Of a DNA stretch of 59,174 nucleotides, positions 27,075 to 35,233 are shown one piece after another (position 1 is the first letter of the stretch; the number at the start of each line of letters is the position of its first letter). The DNA is from CAZPMO01 sp964587515 (GTDB lineage: Bacteria > Pseudomonadota > Alphaproteobacteria > MPNO01): assembly GCA_964587515.1 (NCBI GenBank), contig CAZPMO010000006.1, positions 1 through 59,174 of the forward strand. Direction: 5' to 3'. Below the pieces are notes generated by a model. It had not been told where the DNA came from. It saw nothing but the letters and a program-made list of their open reading frames with translations, and made no database searches. Position numbers and translations under genes: made by a program.

Positions 27075-27541
27075 GCCGTTTCCCGTTGAGCTTCTATTTC
27101 GCGGAATTCCGATACCGTCAGCGGGTCGGCGAAAATCTCGAAGCAGATGCCGTTGGAGTCGGTAAAGAAGATCGTGTAGCTGCGGCTGCCGTTTTCAAGC
27201 CCGCCGCCTTCCGGCCCCTGAATCTGAGGACCTTTCACCTCGATGCCGTGGGCGATCAGCTTTTCCTTGTATTCGTCGACCGATTTGCGGCTGTCCGTCG
27301 CCATGGCGAGGTGGTCGATACCCTGGCTTTCCTTTTGGGAGTCGCCGCTGGCGAGCGGCGTTCCGCCTTCGAACAGGGCGAAGCTGTGATGCCACACGCT
27401 GTCAATGCTGACAAAGGCGATACGGCCCCGGCCCGTTTGGTCAATGGCGGTGAGTTCCACATCGAGAAGTTTCAGAAACTCCAGCTCTTCCTCGATATTC
27501 CGAACGTGCAGCCCAACATGTCCTAACGTCAATCGGGTCAT
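27071..27541 (-). CDS. VOC family protein (glyoxalase/dioxygenase fold)
   Basis: A 156-residue protein with the two beta-alpha-beta-beta-beta modules of the vicinal-oxygen-chelate fold. LGHVGLHVRNIEEELEFLK starts module 1 with the first metal His, HLAMATDSRKSVDEYKEKL starts module 2, and YTIFFTDSNGICFEIF supplies the final metal Glu. It is likely a dioxygenase, isomerase or lyase acting with the adjacent cupin in ring cleavage; the exact reaction is unknown. Confidence 0.85.
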   Translation of the reverse strand: MTRLTLGHVGLHVRNIEEELEFLKLLDVELTAIDQTGRGRIAFVSIDSVWHHSFALFEGGTPLASGDSQKESQGIDHLAMATDSRKSVDEYKEKLIAHGIEVKGPQIQGPEGGGLENGSRSYTIFFTDSNGICFEIFADPLTVSEFREIEAQRETA

Positions 27542-27630
27542 CGCCAGTCCTTTCTTCGGAGTTTCGATCTTGCGCCTGATAATCCTGTTCCGGATCGAGA
27601 CTCAACCACGGTAAAGCAAATCAAAAAATT

Positions 27631-29400
27631 TTACGCCACGAGACCGGCGAGATTCAATCCAGTCATTAAACGCGCGCGATCGTCCTCGCTCGAATACATG
27701 TTCCGGGTTGCAGCCGCTTCGAGAGTGAATCCCGAATCCAACGCCAATAGAAGCCCCAGCGCCGCCTCCGCCCGTTCCTGATCGCCGTCGAGCGCCCTGC
27801 TCGCTGCTTCCATGACGTATGCAAATGCATGACCTGGTCGAAGCGAAGAGGCCTCGGCGGCGTATTCCGAGGCGCTTGCATAATCACCGATCTGGAAATC
27901 GGCGAATGAGTGAAATAGGTCGAATTCGTTACGAAGAAGATCACGCGGGCTCAGCCGAACAGCGTGTGCAATCGCCGCGAGCCCGGCGTCGCCATCACCG
28001 GCGATCGCATGAGCCGCGCCGAGAAACGAATAGCCATAAGCGAAATTCGGATTTAGCTCGATTGACTTCCTCGCCGCTAAAATTGCCTCGGGGCCCTTAT
28101 GCATGGCAAGACAGAGCATTGATCGAGCGACGTAGACCCAAGGCTCGTCGGCATCGTACTTCACTGCTTCGGCAATGCTGTCGGTAGCGGACACAATGGC
28201 GAAGTCCATCGGCTCCCACCCCTGGAAACCCCTCCATACCGTCACCCAACCTCTGTGGGCGTGGGCTCGGGCAAAGGTGGGATCGGCTTTAATGGCGCGG
28301 TCGAGCAGCGCGACGGCGTCCCCGCTATCGGTTTTCGTGAACCGACTGATCCGGTCCAATGCCTGCAAGACAAAGTCCCAGGCGTCCAGGCTGGAAGGCG
28401 TCTTGTGTTGGGATCGGATGATTTCGGCGACGTGAAGCTGCGGTTCTATCGCGCCGACGATGGTTTCCGTGATCTCGTCCTGAACCGCGAAGATGTCTTC
28501 AAGCTCGCGATCAAAACGTTCCGCCCACAAATGATTGCCTGTCGCGCCCTCTATCAGCTGCGCGGTAATTCGCACGCGATTGCCCGCCTTTCGCACGCTG
28601 CCTTCCAAAACGTAACGCACGCCCAATTGACTGGCGACGGACTGTACGTCCACGGGCTGGCCCTTGTAGGTAAAGGTCGTGTTGCGGGCGATGACGAAGA
28701 ACTGCCGAATACGGCTGAGGGCGGTGATGATGTCTTCGGTGATGCCGTCGGAGAAATATTCCTGCTCCGGGTCGCCCGAGAGGTTGTCGAACGGCAGCAC
28801 GGCGATGGACGGTTTGTCGGGCAACGTGGGAGGAGCGTCCGGCTGGCGTACCGTGGCGCTCGCGGCGGCGGCGTCCAGATGCACGCGATAGGATCGTACG
28901 GGCCGGTCGAGGTTTTTGACGGTTTGTTCGCCGAGGTCTTCGAACGTGACGTCGAGCGCGCTCCCAACATGCTCGTGAACATTGGCGGAAACGCATATGG
29001 CTCCCGGTTCGGCGAGCCCTTCCATGCGCGCGGCGACATTGACCCCGTTGCCGTAAAGATCGTCGCCATCGACGATCACATCGCCCAGGCTGACGCCGAT
29101 GCGCAACACGATGCGCTGTTCTCGCGGCAATTCGGCGTTGCGTTGGGCCAGCGCGCGTTGAATCTCGACCGCGCACTGGACCGCGTCGACGGCACTGCCG
29201 AACTCGGCCAGCGCGCCGTCGCCGGTGGTCTTGAAGATGCGCCCGTCGAACTGCTTCGTTCTGGGGTCGAACACTTCGGATCGCAATGATTTGAGCCGCG
29301 TCAGCGTCCCGGTCTCGTCCTGTTCCATCAGGCGCGAGTAGCCGACCACATCGGCAGCGAGGATGGCGGCGAGCCTTCTCTGGACGCGTTCTTCGGCCAT
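27631..29400 (-). CDS. Class III adenylate/guanylate cyclase with TPR domain
   Basis: A 589-residue protein starting at MAEERVQRRLAAILAADVVG (ATG 29400; a TTG at 29409 is possible). The cyclase catalytic domain covers residues 1-165, with metal aspartates in ADVVGYSR and GDVIVDGDD and GVNVAARMEGLAEPG. The central part contains KPSIAVLPFDNLSGDPEQEY, the FlgO/TolB-like domain common in this family, and TPR units fill the C-terminal half. It probably makes cAMP; no membrane segment is seen. It is the intact paralogue of the pseudogene at 10007-11578. Confidence 0.88.
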   Translation of the reverse strand: MAEERVQRRLAAILAADVVGYSRLMEQDETGTLTRLKSLRSEVFDPRTKQFDGRIFKTTGDGALAEFGSAVDAVQCAVEIQRALAQRNAELPREQRIVLRIGVSLGDVIVDGDDLYGNGVNVAARMEGLAEPGAICVSANVHEHVGSALDVTFEDLGEQTVKNLDRPVRSYRVHLDAAAASATVRQPDAPPTLPDKPSIAVLPFDNLSGDPEQEYFSDGITEDIITALSRIRQFFVIARNTTFTYKGQPVDVQSVASQLGVRYVLEGSVRKAGNRVRITAQLIEGATGNHLWAERFDRELEDIFAVQDEITETIVGAIEPQLHVAEIIRSQHKTPSSLDAWDFVLQALDRISRFTKTDSGDAVALLDRAIKADPTFARAHAHRGWVTVWRGFQGWEPMDFAIVSATDSIAEAVKYDADEPWVYVARSMLCLAMHKGPEAILAARKSIELNPNFAYGYSFLGAAHAIAGDGDAGLAAIAHAVRLSPRDLLRNEFDLFHSFADFQIGDYASASEYAAEASSLRPGHAFAYVMEAASRALDGDQERAEAALGLLLALDSGFTLEAAATRNMYSSEDDRARLMTGLNLAGLVA

Positions 29401-29549
29401 GTGAGGCAACTACTTTCAGATTAATCGATGGCGGGATTGTATGGATGGCTGGTGGAGGAGTCCATCAAGGCCGGAGGTCCATGGCGGTGGACACGTTGAA
29501 AGGAAGCCGCGAAAGGCGCAAGATATGGGCCCCGCGCGAGGAGGCCCGG

Positions 29550-30380
29550 ATGTCCGACAACCCACCTTTCCTGAAGATCGACGAACTCGTCGCGCGCATT
29601 CCCGACGGCGCGACGCTGGCCATCCCCAAAGACGAAAGCGGAGCGGCGATGGAAGCGACACGGGCGCTGATACGACGCGGCGTGAAGGATCTCCACCTGG
29701 TCTGCCTGCCGGTCGGCGGCATGCAGGCCGATCTGTTGATTGGCGCCGGATGCGTCGCCACCATCGAATGCAGCGGGGTCTCGCTGGGCGAGGCCGGCTT
29801 GGCGCCGCGCTTTCGCGATGCGGTGGAAAACCACAAGCTGCGCATCCGGGACGCGACCTGCCCGGCGATCTACGCCGCCATCCAGGCCGCCGAAAAAGGC
29901 GTGCCGTTCATGCCGCTGCGCGGACTGATCGGCTCCGACGTACTCGCCAACCGCGACGATTGGAAAGTGATCCAGAACCCGGTCTCCAGCGACGACGATC
30001 CGATCGTGATCCTGCCCGCGATCCGGCCCGATATCACGCTGTTCCATGCGCGTCTCGGCGACCGTAACGGCAATGTCTGGGTCGGCAACCGCCGTGAATG
30101 CGCGATGCTGGCGCACGCCGCCCATGGCACGCTGGCGACGGTGGAAGAAATTTTCGACGGCAACCTGATGGAAGACGAACGCTTTATTGGCGGCACGGTA
30201 CCACCGCTCTACGTCGAAGCGGTGACCCTCGCGCCGCGCGGCGCCTGGCCGGTCGGGCTCACGGGACGCTACGAACGCGACGGCGAGCATGTGCGCGACT
30301 ACGCCATCGCGGCCCGGACCGACGCCGGCTTCGCCGACTATCTCGACCGCCATATCCTCGGCGCCGCGGTAACCGCCTGA
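29550..30380 (+). CDS. CoA-transferase family protein, alpha subunit (IpdA/GctA-like)
   Basis: A 276-residue subunit starting at MSDNPPFLKIDELV (ATG 29550; an open frame extends to 29445). DGATLAIPKDESG and RGVKDLHLVCLPVGGMQADLL are the family I CoA-transferase alpha fold; VPFMPLRGLIGSDV matches the conserved GLPFLPxRxGLGSD motif. It pairs with the next gene, which starts 5 bases on. Relatives include glutaconate CoA-transferase and IpdAB of steroid-ring degradation, where the fold acts as a hydrolase. Confidence 0.82.
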   Translation: MSDNPPFLKIDELVARIPDGATLAIPKDESGAAMEATRALIRRGVKDLHLVCLPVGGMQADLLIGAGCVATIECSGVSLGEAGLAPRFRDAVENHKLRIRDATCPAIYAAIQAAEKGVPFMPLRGLIGSDVLANRDDWKVIQNPVSSDDDPIVILPAIRPDITLFHARLGDRNGNVWVGNRRECAMLAHAAHGTLATVEEIFDGNLMEDERFIGGTVPPLYVEAVTLAPRGAWPVGLTGRYERDGEHVRDYAIAARTDAGFADYLDRHILGAAVTA

Positions 30381-30385
30381 CCTTC

Positions 30386-31129
30386 ATGGGAGGGGATTTC
30401 AGCCGCGAGGAATTGCTGATCTGCGTGATCGCGCGCATGCTCGAAGGCCAGCGTAACGTCGCGGTCGGCGCGTCCTCGCCAATCCCCGCCTCCGCGGCTC
30501 TTTTGATGCAGGCGCTGTCGGGCGGTGCCACGCGCGCGAGCATCCTCGGCAGCAATGTCCACAACCCGTTCAACGACGGCGGGCCGGAGCTGTTCGACCG
30601 CGCCGGACAGGGCCGCGTCGACGTGTTCTTCCTGGGCGGAGGCCAGATCGACGGCGCGGCAAATATCAACCTGGTCGGCACCGGCGATTATCCCGACGCC
30701 GACACGCGCTTTCCCGGCAGCTTTGGCTCGGCCTATCTCTATTTCACGGTGCCGCGGGTGATCCTGTTCCGCCAGGAACATTCCCGCCGCGTGTTCGTCC
30801 CCAAGGTCGATTTCATCAGCGCGCCCGGCACGAGCCCCGCGAATGTCCACCGCCCGGGCGGGCCCCATGCGCTGATTACCAGCCTGTGCGTGTTCGGTTT
30901 CGACCGCGCGCGCAAGCGCTTCCGCCTCGACGGGTTGCTGCCCGGCGCGACCGTCGAGGAGGTGCGCGACAATACCGGCTTCGCGTTCGATTGCCCGGAC
31001 GGGGTTGGCGACGTACCGTCGCCGGAGCCCGAACGTCTCGCCCTAATTCGCGACCGCATCGCCGCCGAGGTCGCCGAGACCTATCCCGATTTCGCGACCA
31101 ACAAGCTGGGATTTGCCGGGGGACGCTAG
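30386..31129 (+). CDS. CoA-transferase family protein, beta subunit (IpdB/GctB-like)
   Basis: A 247-residue subunit starting at MGGDFSREELLI (ATG 30386). VDVFFLGGGQIDGAANINL, RFPGSFGSAYLYF and RVFVPKVDFISAPG align with beta subunits of family I CoA-transferases. The catalytic Glu of the usual SENG/SEGG motif is not evident; the corresponding place reads ILGSNVHNPF. That resembles IpdB-type hydrolases, so a ring-opening hydrolase role is as likely as CoA transfer. It is co-transcribed with the alpha subunit. Confidence 0.8.
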   Translation: MGGDFSREELLICVIARMLEGQRNVAVGASSPIPASAALLMQALSGGATRASILGSNVHNPFNDGGPELFDRAGQGRVDVFFLGGGQIDGAANINLVGTGDYPDADTRFPGSFGSAYLYFTVPRVILFRQEHSRRVFVPKVDFISAPGTSPANVHRPGGPHALITSLCVFGFDRARKRFRLDGLLPGATVEEVRDNTGFAFDCPDGVGDVPSPEPERLALIRDRIAAEVAETYPDFATNKLGFAGGR

Positions 31130-31180
31130 ACTCCGTCCGGCCCATGCCCCATCGTTAAAAAAATTAGGGAGAAGATTGCG

Positions 31181-32032
31181 ATGACGGACCGAATACTCGA
31201 AGGCAAGGTCATAATGATGACCGGCGCCGGGCGCGGCATGGGACGGTCGATGTCGGTGGGTCTCGCGGGCGCCGGCGCCAAGGTGGTGATGATCGACATC
31301 GACGAGGACGTGCTGACGGAGGCCGCCGCCGAGGTCGAGTCCGCCGGCGGACAGGGCTGTACATTGCCCGTGGTGGCCGATGTCACCAGCGCCGATAACG
31401 CGCGCGCGGCAATGGAATCGACGCTCTCGCGGTTCGGCCGGCTGGACATGCTGGTGAACGACGCGGTGGTGGGCCCGGAACGCATCGGCCCCGACTTTTT
31501 TACCGACCGCAAGAAATTCTGGGAACTCGATGACGGGCTGTGGCGTCAGATGCTCGACGTCAATATCTTCGGGCCGCAGCTCATGGCCAAGACCGTGGTC
31601 CAGCACATGGTGGAAATCGGCTGGGGCCGCATCGTCAACATCACCACCAGTCTCAACACCATGTACCGCCCGGGCGCCGGTGCCTATGGACCGACCAAGG
31701 CGGCGCTCGAAGCGCATACGCGGATCATGTCCGAGGATCTTGAGGGTACCGGCGTGACCGCCAATATCCTGATCCCCGGCGGCCCGGTAAACACACGCAT
31801 GATCCCCGAAGCAAGCGGTATCCCGCGTGAAAAACTGATCCAGCCCGACGTGATGCGGACGCCGATCGTCTGGCTCGCGTCCGACGATTCCGACGGCGTC
31901 AACGGCATGCGCTTCATCGCGGCATTGTGGGACGCCGATCTGCCGCGCGAGGCGCGCATTGAAAAGGCCGGCGCTCCCGCCGCGTGGACGCAGATCGATT
32001 CGCTGGCAATTTATCCGGAGGGACGGAACTAG
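31181..32032 (+). CDS. SDR family NAD(P)-dependent oxidoreductase (copy 1)
   Basis: A 283-residue short-chain dehydrogenase. The cofactor motif TGAGRGMG is at residues 14-21, NDAVVG corresponds to the NNAG motif, and the active site is NITTS plus YGPTK (Tyr and Lys). A good RBS (gggagaag) precedes the ATG. It is followed 2 bases later by a close paralogue and preceded by the CoA-transferase pair. It probably reduces or oxidises a hydroxyl/keto group of a CoA-linked intermediate; the substrate is unknown. Confidence 0.9.
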   Translation: MTDRILEGKVIMMTGAGRGMGRSMSVGLAGAGAKVVMIDIDEDVLTEAAAEVESAGGQGCTLPVVADVTSADNARAAMESTLSRFGRLDMLVNDAVVGPERIGPDFFTDRKKFWELDDGLWRQMLDVNIFGPQLMAKTVVQHMVEIGWGRIVNITTSLNTMYRPGAGAYGPTKAALEAHTRIMSEDLEGTGVTANILIPGGPVNTRMIPEASGIPREKLIQPDVMRTPIVWLASDDSDGVNGMRFIAALWDADLPREARIEKAGAPAAWTQIDSLAIYPEGRN

Positions 32033-32034
32033 CT

Positions 32035-32892
32035 ATGACGGAAGTAAAATTGGACGGCAAGGTCGCGCTGATCACCGGCGCGGGCCGGGGGCTGGGGCTC
32101 AGGATGACGCGGGCGCTGGTCGAATCAGGCGCCCGGGTGGCGATGGTCGAAATCGACGCCAACGCCTTGGAAAGCGCCGCCGCCGAAGCCGAGGCGGCCG
32201 GCGGTCAGGGCTGCGTGCTGCCCATCGTCGCCGATGTCACCAGCGAGGACGACGCGGCGCGCGCGGTGGACCAGGCCACCAATCTCTACGGACCGCTCGA
32301 CGTGCTGGTCAACGACGCGGCGATCGGCCCCAATGCCTTCCGCCCGTCCAACCTGGGCGAACCGCTGAAGGTCTGGGAAATCGATCTGGATCTCTGGCGC
32401 GCCGTCCAACTCGTCAACGCGACGGGGCCTTACATCATGGCGCGCACTGCGATCCCCGCCATGATCGAGCGCGGCTGGGGGCGCATCGTCAACGTCACCA
32501 CCAGCCTCGATACCATGTACCGCGCCACCATGGGCCCCTACGGGCCGGCCAAGGCGGCGCTGGAGGCGTTGACCGCGATGCTGGCGCAGGAACTCGAGGG
32601 CACCGGCGTGACGGCAAATGTGCTGGTGCCGGGCGGGCGCGCCAACACGCGCATGATTCCCACCGATGGCGAGTTCGTCGACAGGGATACCCTGATCCAG
32701 CCCGAGGTGATGGTTGCGCCGATACGTTGGCTTTCCTCGACCGCGTCCGACGGTGTTAACAGCCGGCGTTTCCTGGGCGCGAAATGGGATCCCGACCTGC
32801 CGCCCGAGGAGGCCGCCGAAATTGCCGGCGCGCCGGCGGCGTGGCCGCAGCTCGGCAACCAAGCGATGCGGGGAAGCGGTGAACCTCAGTAA
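32035..32892 (+). CDS. SDR family NAD(P)-dependent oxidoreductase (copy 2)
   Basis: A 285-residue paralogue of the preceding gene. It shares TGAGRGLG, NDAAIGP, RIVNVTTSLDTMYR, YGPAKAALEA and DLPPEEAAEIAGAPAAW with it. The start is ATG 32035; an earlier ATG at 31984 lies inside the previous gene. The tandem arrangement with shared unusual motifs (TTSLxTMYR) indicates local duplication. The pair may act on two stereoisomers or successive hydroxyls; that is inference. Confidence 0.9.
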   Translation: MTEVKLDGKVALITGAGRGLGLRMTRALVESGARVAMVEIDANALESAAAEAEAAGGQGCVLPIVADVTSEDDAARAVDQATNLYGPLDVLVNDAAIGPNAFRPSNLGEPLKVWEIDLDLWRAVQLVNATGPYIMARTAIPAMIERGWGRIVNVTTSLDTMYRATMGPYGPAKAALEALTAMLAQELEGTGVTANVLVPGGRANTRMIPTDGEFVDRDTLIQPEVMVAPIRWLSSTASDGVNSRRFLGAKWDPDLPPEEAAEIAGAPAAWPQLGNQAMRGSGEPQ

Positions 32893-32898
32893 ATTGCG

Positions 32899-34050
32899 AT
32901 GAAGCTCAGCACCGACCGGATCCTGACTTCCCATGTGGGCAGCCTGCCGCGCCCCGACGACGTCGCCGACCTGCTGATCGCCAAGGAATTCGGCGAGCCC
33001 TACGACCGGGATGCGTTCGAGGCGCGCATGGACGAGGCCGTGGCGGCCTGTGTCGCCGAACAGCGCACGCTGGGCATCGACATCGTCAATGACGGCGAGA
33101 TCGCGAAGACCGGCTACGCCACCTACATCCAGGATCGCCTGACCGGTTTTTCGGGAGACAGCCCGTCGTTGCGCTTCGGCGATCTGTCGGAATTCCCGGA
33201 CTATCGCCGTCGCATGGCGGAAGCGGCCGGCGCGCGGCGGCTGCAACGGCCCAAATGCACGGGCCCGGTGGCGCTGGCCGATCGCGCGCCGCTTGAGCGC
33301 GACATCGCGCGGCTGAAAGCGGCGCTTGCGGGCGGCGACGCCACCGAAGCGTTCATGAACGCCGCCTCTCCCGGCGTGATCGCGGTATTTCAGATGAACG
33401 AATACTACGCCGACGAGGATGAGTATCTCGAAGCGCTGGCGGCCGCGATGAAGACCGAGTTCGACGCGATCGTCGCGGCCGGGTTCGTTTTGCAGATCGA
33501 TTGTCCGGACCTCGCAATGGGCCGCCACGTGGTTTACAGCGATCTCGATGACGACGGTTTCGTGCGCCGCGCCGAGAAACAGATCGAGACGCTGAACGCC
33601 GCGCTCGCCGATGTTCCCCCGGGACGCGCCCGTATGCATGTGTGCTGGGGCAATTACGAAGGTCCGCATCATCGCGATATCGAGCTTTCCCGGATCGTCG
33701 AGGCGCTGATGCGCGCCCGTCCGGCCGGAATTTCGTTCGAGGCCGCGAACCCGCGTCATGCCCATGAATGGACCGTGTTCCGGGATTTCGACCTGCCGGA
33801 CGACAAGGTGCTGCTGCCCGGCGTGATCGATTCGACCTCGAACTATATCGAGCATCCGGAACTGGTGGCCGAACGCATCTGCCGTTTCGCCGACATCGTC
33901 GGGCGAGAACGCGTCATTGCCAGCGCCGATTGCGGCTTCGCGACCTTCGCCGGCATCAGCAAGATCGACCCGGCGATTACACCGCTGAAACTGAGGGCGC
34001 TGGCCGATGGCGCGGCGATTGCTAGCCGGCGTTTGTGGCGGGGGTCTTGA
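32899..34050 (+). CDS. MetE C-terminal-like cobalamin-independent methyltransferase family protein
   Basis: A 383-residue protein of the cobalamin-independent methionine synthase II family. TSHVGSLPRP at the N terminus, HVCWGNYEGPHH with the His/Cys zinc ligands, and ASADCGFATFAG with the last zinc Cys are all present. It lacks the N-terminal MetE half, so it may transfer a methyl or alkyl group to a thiol rather than make methionine; relatives occur in catabolic clusters. It starts 6 bases after the second SDR stop, as part of the same run. Its end overlaps the convergent MFS gene by 29 bases. Confidence 0.83.
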   Translation: MKLSTDRILTSHVGSLPRPDDVADLLIAKEFGEPYDRDAFEARMDEAVAACVAEQRTLGIDIVNDGEIAKTGYATYIQDRLTGFSGDSPSLRFGDLSEFPDYRRRMAEAAGARRLQRPKCTGPVALADRAPLERDIARLKAALAGGDATEAFMNAASPGVIAVFQMNEYYADEDEYLEALAAAMKTEFDAIVAAGFVLQIDCPDLAMGRHVVYSDLDDDGFVRRAEKQIETLNAALADVPPGRARMHVCWGNYEGPHHRDIELSRIVEALMRARPAGISFEAANPRHAHEWTVFRDFDLPDDKVLLPGVIDSTSNYIEHPELVAERICRFADIVGRERVIASADCGFATFAGISKIDPAITPLKLRALADGAAIASRRLWRGS

Positions 34051-35224
34051 GGCGGAACGCGGTGACCACCGCGACCAGCAGAATCGCGCCGCCCACGTGA
34101 TACGGCATGTCGCGGCCCAGCACCGCGAACAGTATTCCCGCCGTCACGGGACCGAAAATGCGGCACAGGCTCTGCGCCGATTGCGAAGCGCCCAGCACCG
34201 CGCCCTGAATGTCGGCGGGTGTATTGCGCGAGACCAGACCATTGAGCGATGGGTTGGCGAGCCCGAAACCCAGCCCGATCAACAAACCGCTGATCATCAC
34301 CAGCCGCAGCGTGTCGCTCCACGGCACCATGGCGATCCCGACCATGAACAGCGCGACCGCCAACGGCGCAAGCCGCGCTTCGCCCAGACGGCGCACCGCC
34401 GGCCCCACCAATCCGCCCTGCACCAGCACAAGAACCACCCCAATATAGGCGAAGAAAAATCCGTTCTGACGCGGTCCCCATCCATGCGCCCGCTCCGTCC
34501 ACAGCGCGAATGTCGCCTCCAGCCCGGCCATCACGAAACTCACCAGCACGATGACCACGAGCGGCCGCGCCACCGCCGGATGGCCGATCACCGTCGCGAA
34601 ACCGCGGAACCGATCGACCATCCCGCCCGGCGCGATCGGCTCCCGGTGGCGCTCGGGCTCTTTCAGGAAGATCATGCCGAGCGCGACCGCGAGCGCCGAA
34701 AACCCGGCGGCCACGAAGAACGGCGTGCGGAAATCGGGGTTCGCCGCGTCGGGTCCGGCCAGCACCCCACCGATGGCGGGTCCCAGCACGAAGCCAAGCC
34801 CGATGGCGGCGCCGATCATCCCCATGCCCTTGGCCCGCTCCTCGGGCGGCGTGAGATCGGCGATATAGGCCTGCGCGACGGATATATTGGCGCCGAACAA
34901 ACCGCCGAGCGCGCGCGCCGCGAACAGCATCCAAAGCGCATCGGCCAGTCCGAGCCAGACAAATGAAAGCACAGAGCCGAAGATGCTGAGGATCAGGACA
35001 GGCTTGCGGCCCCAACGGTCGCTGACCCAGCCCCAGATGAAAGCAAAGAAAAAGGCCACCGACGAATAGGTCGCGAACAACAGCGTCACCACGTCGGGTC
35101 CGGCCCCGAAATGCTCGGCCCAGAACGGAATGAACGGGATGATAATTCCAAAGCCCACCATGTCGATGAACACGGTAAGCAGCAACGCGATCAGCGCACC
35201 CTTTTGGCGCGTGGCACCCGACAT
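34022..35224 (-). CDS. MFS transporter (DHA1/TetA-like)
   Basis: A 400-residue protein with 12 predicted membrane segments. GWVSDRWGRKPVLI is the loop 2-3 MFS signature, and AYIADLTPPEERAKGMG with GLGFVLGPAIGGVL are motifs of drug/H+ antiporters of the TetA/Bcr type. The substrate is probably an organic compound or toxic intermediate. It lies 9 bases downstream of the acyl-CoA ligase on the same strand, so it belongs to the catabolic island transcript. Confidence 0.85.
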   Translation of the reverse strand: MSGATRQKGALIALLLTVFIDMVGFGIIIPFIPFWAEHFGAGPDVVTLLFATYSSVAFFFAFIWGWVSDRWGRKPVLILSIFGSVLSFVWLGLADALWMLFAARALGGLFGANISVAQAYIADLTPPEERAKGMGMIGAAIGLGFVLGPAIGGVLAGPDAANPDFRTPFFVAAGFSALAVALGMIFLKEPERHREPIAPGGMVDRFRGFATVIGHPAVARPLVVIVLVSFVMAGLEATFALWTERAHGWGPRQNGFFFAYIGVVLVLVQGGLVGPAVRRLGEARLAPLAVALFMVGIAMVPWSDTLRLVMISGLLIGLGFGLANPSLNGLVSRNTPADIQGAVLGASQSAQSLCRIFGPVTAGILFAVLGRDMPYHVGGAILLVAVVTAFRLKTPATNAG

Positions 35225-35233
35225 GCGCCGTGA

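Noticed and set aside
32125..33855. 576-codon minus-strand open frame opposite the SDR and MetE-like genes
   Set aside because: It is antisense to two clearly real genes and has the composition of a shadow frame.
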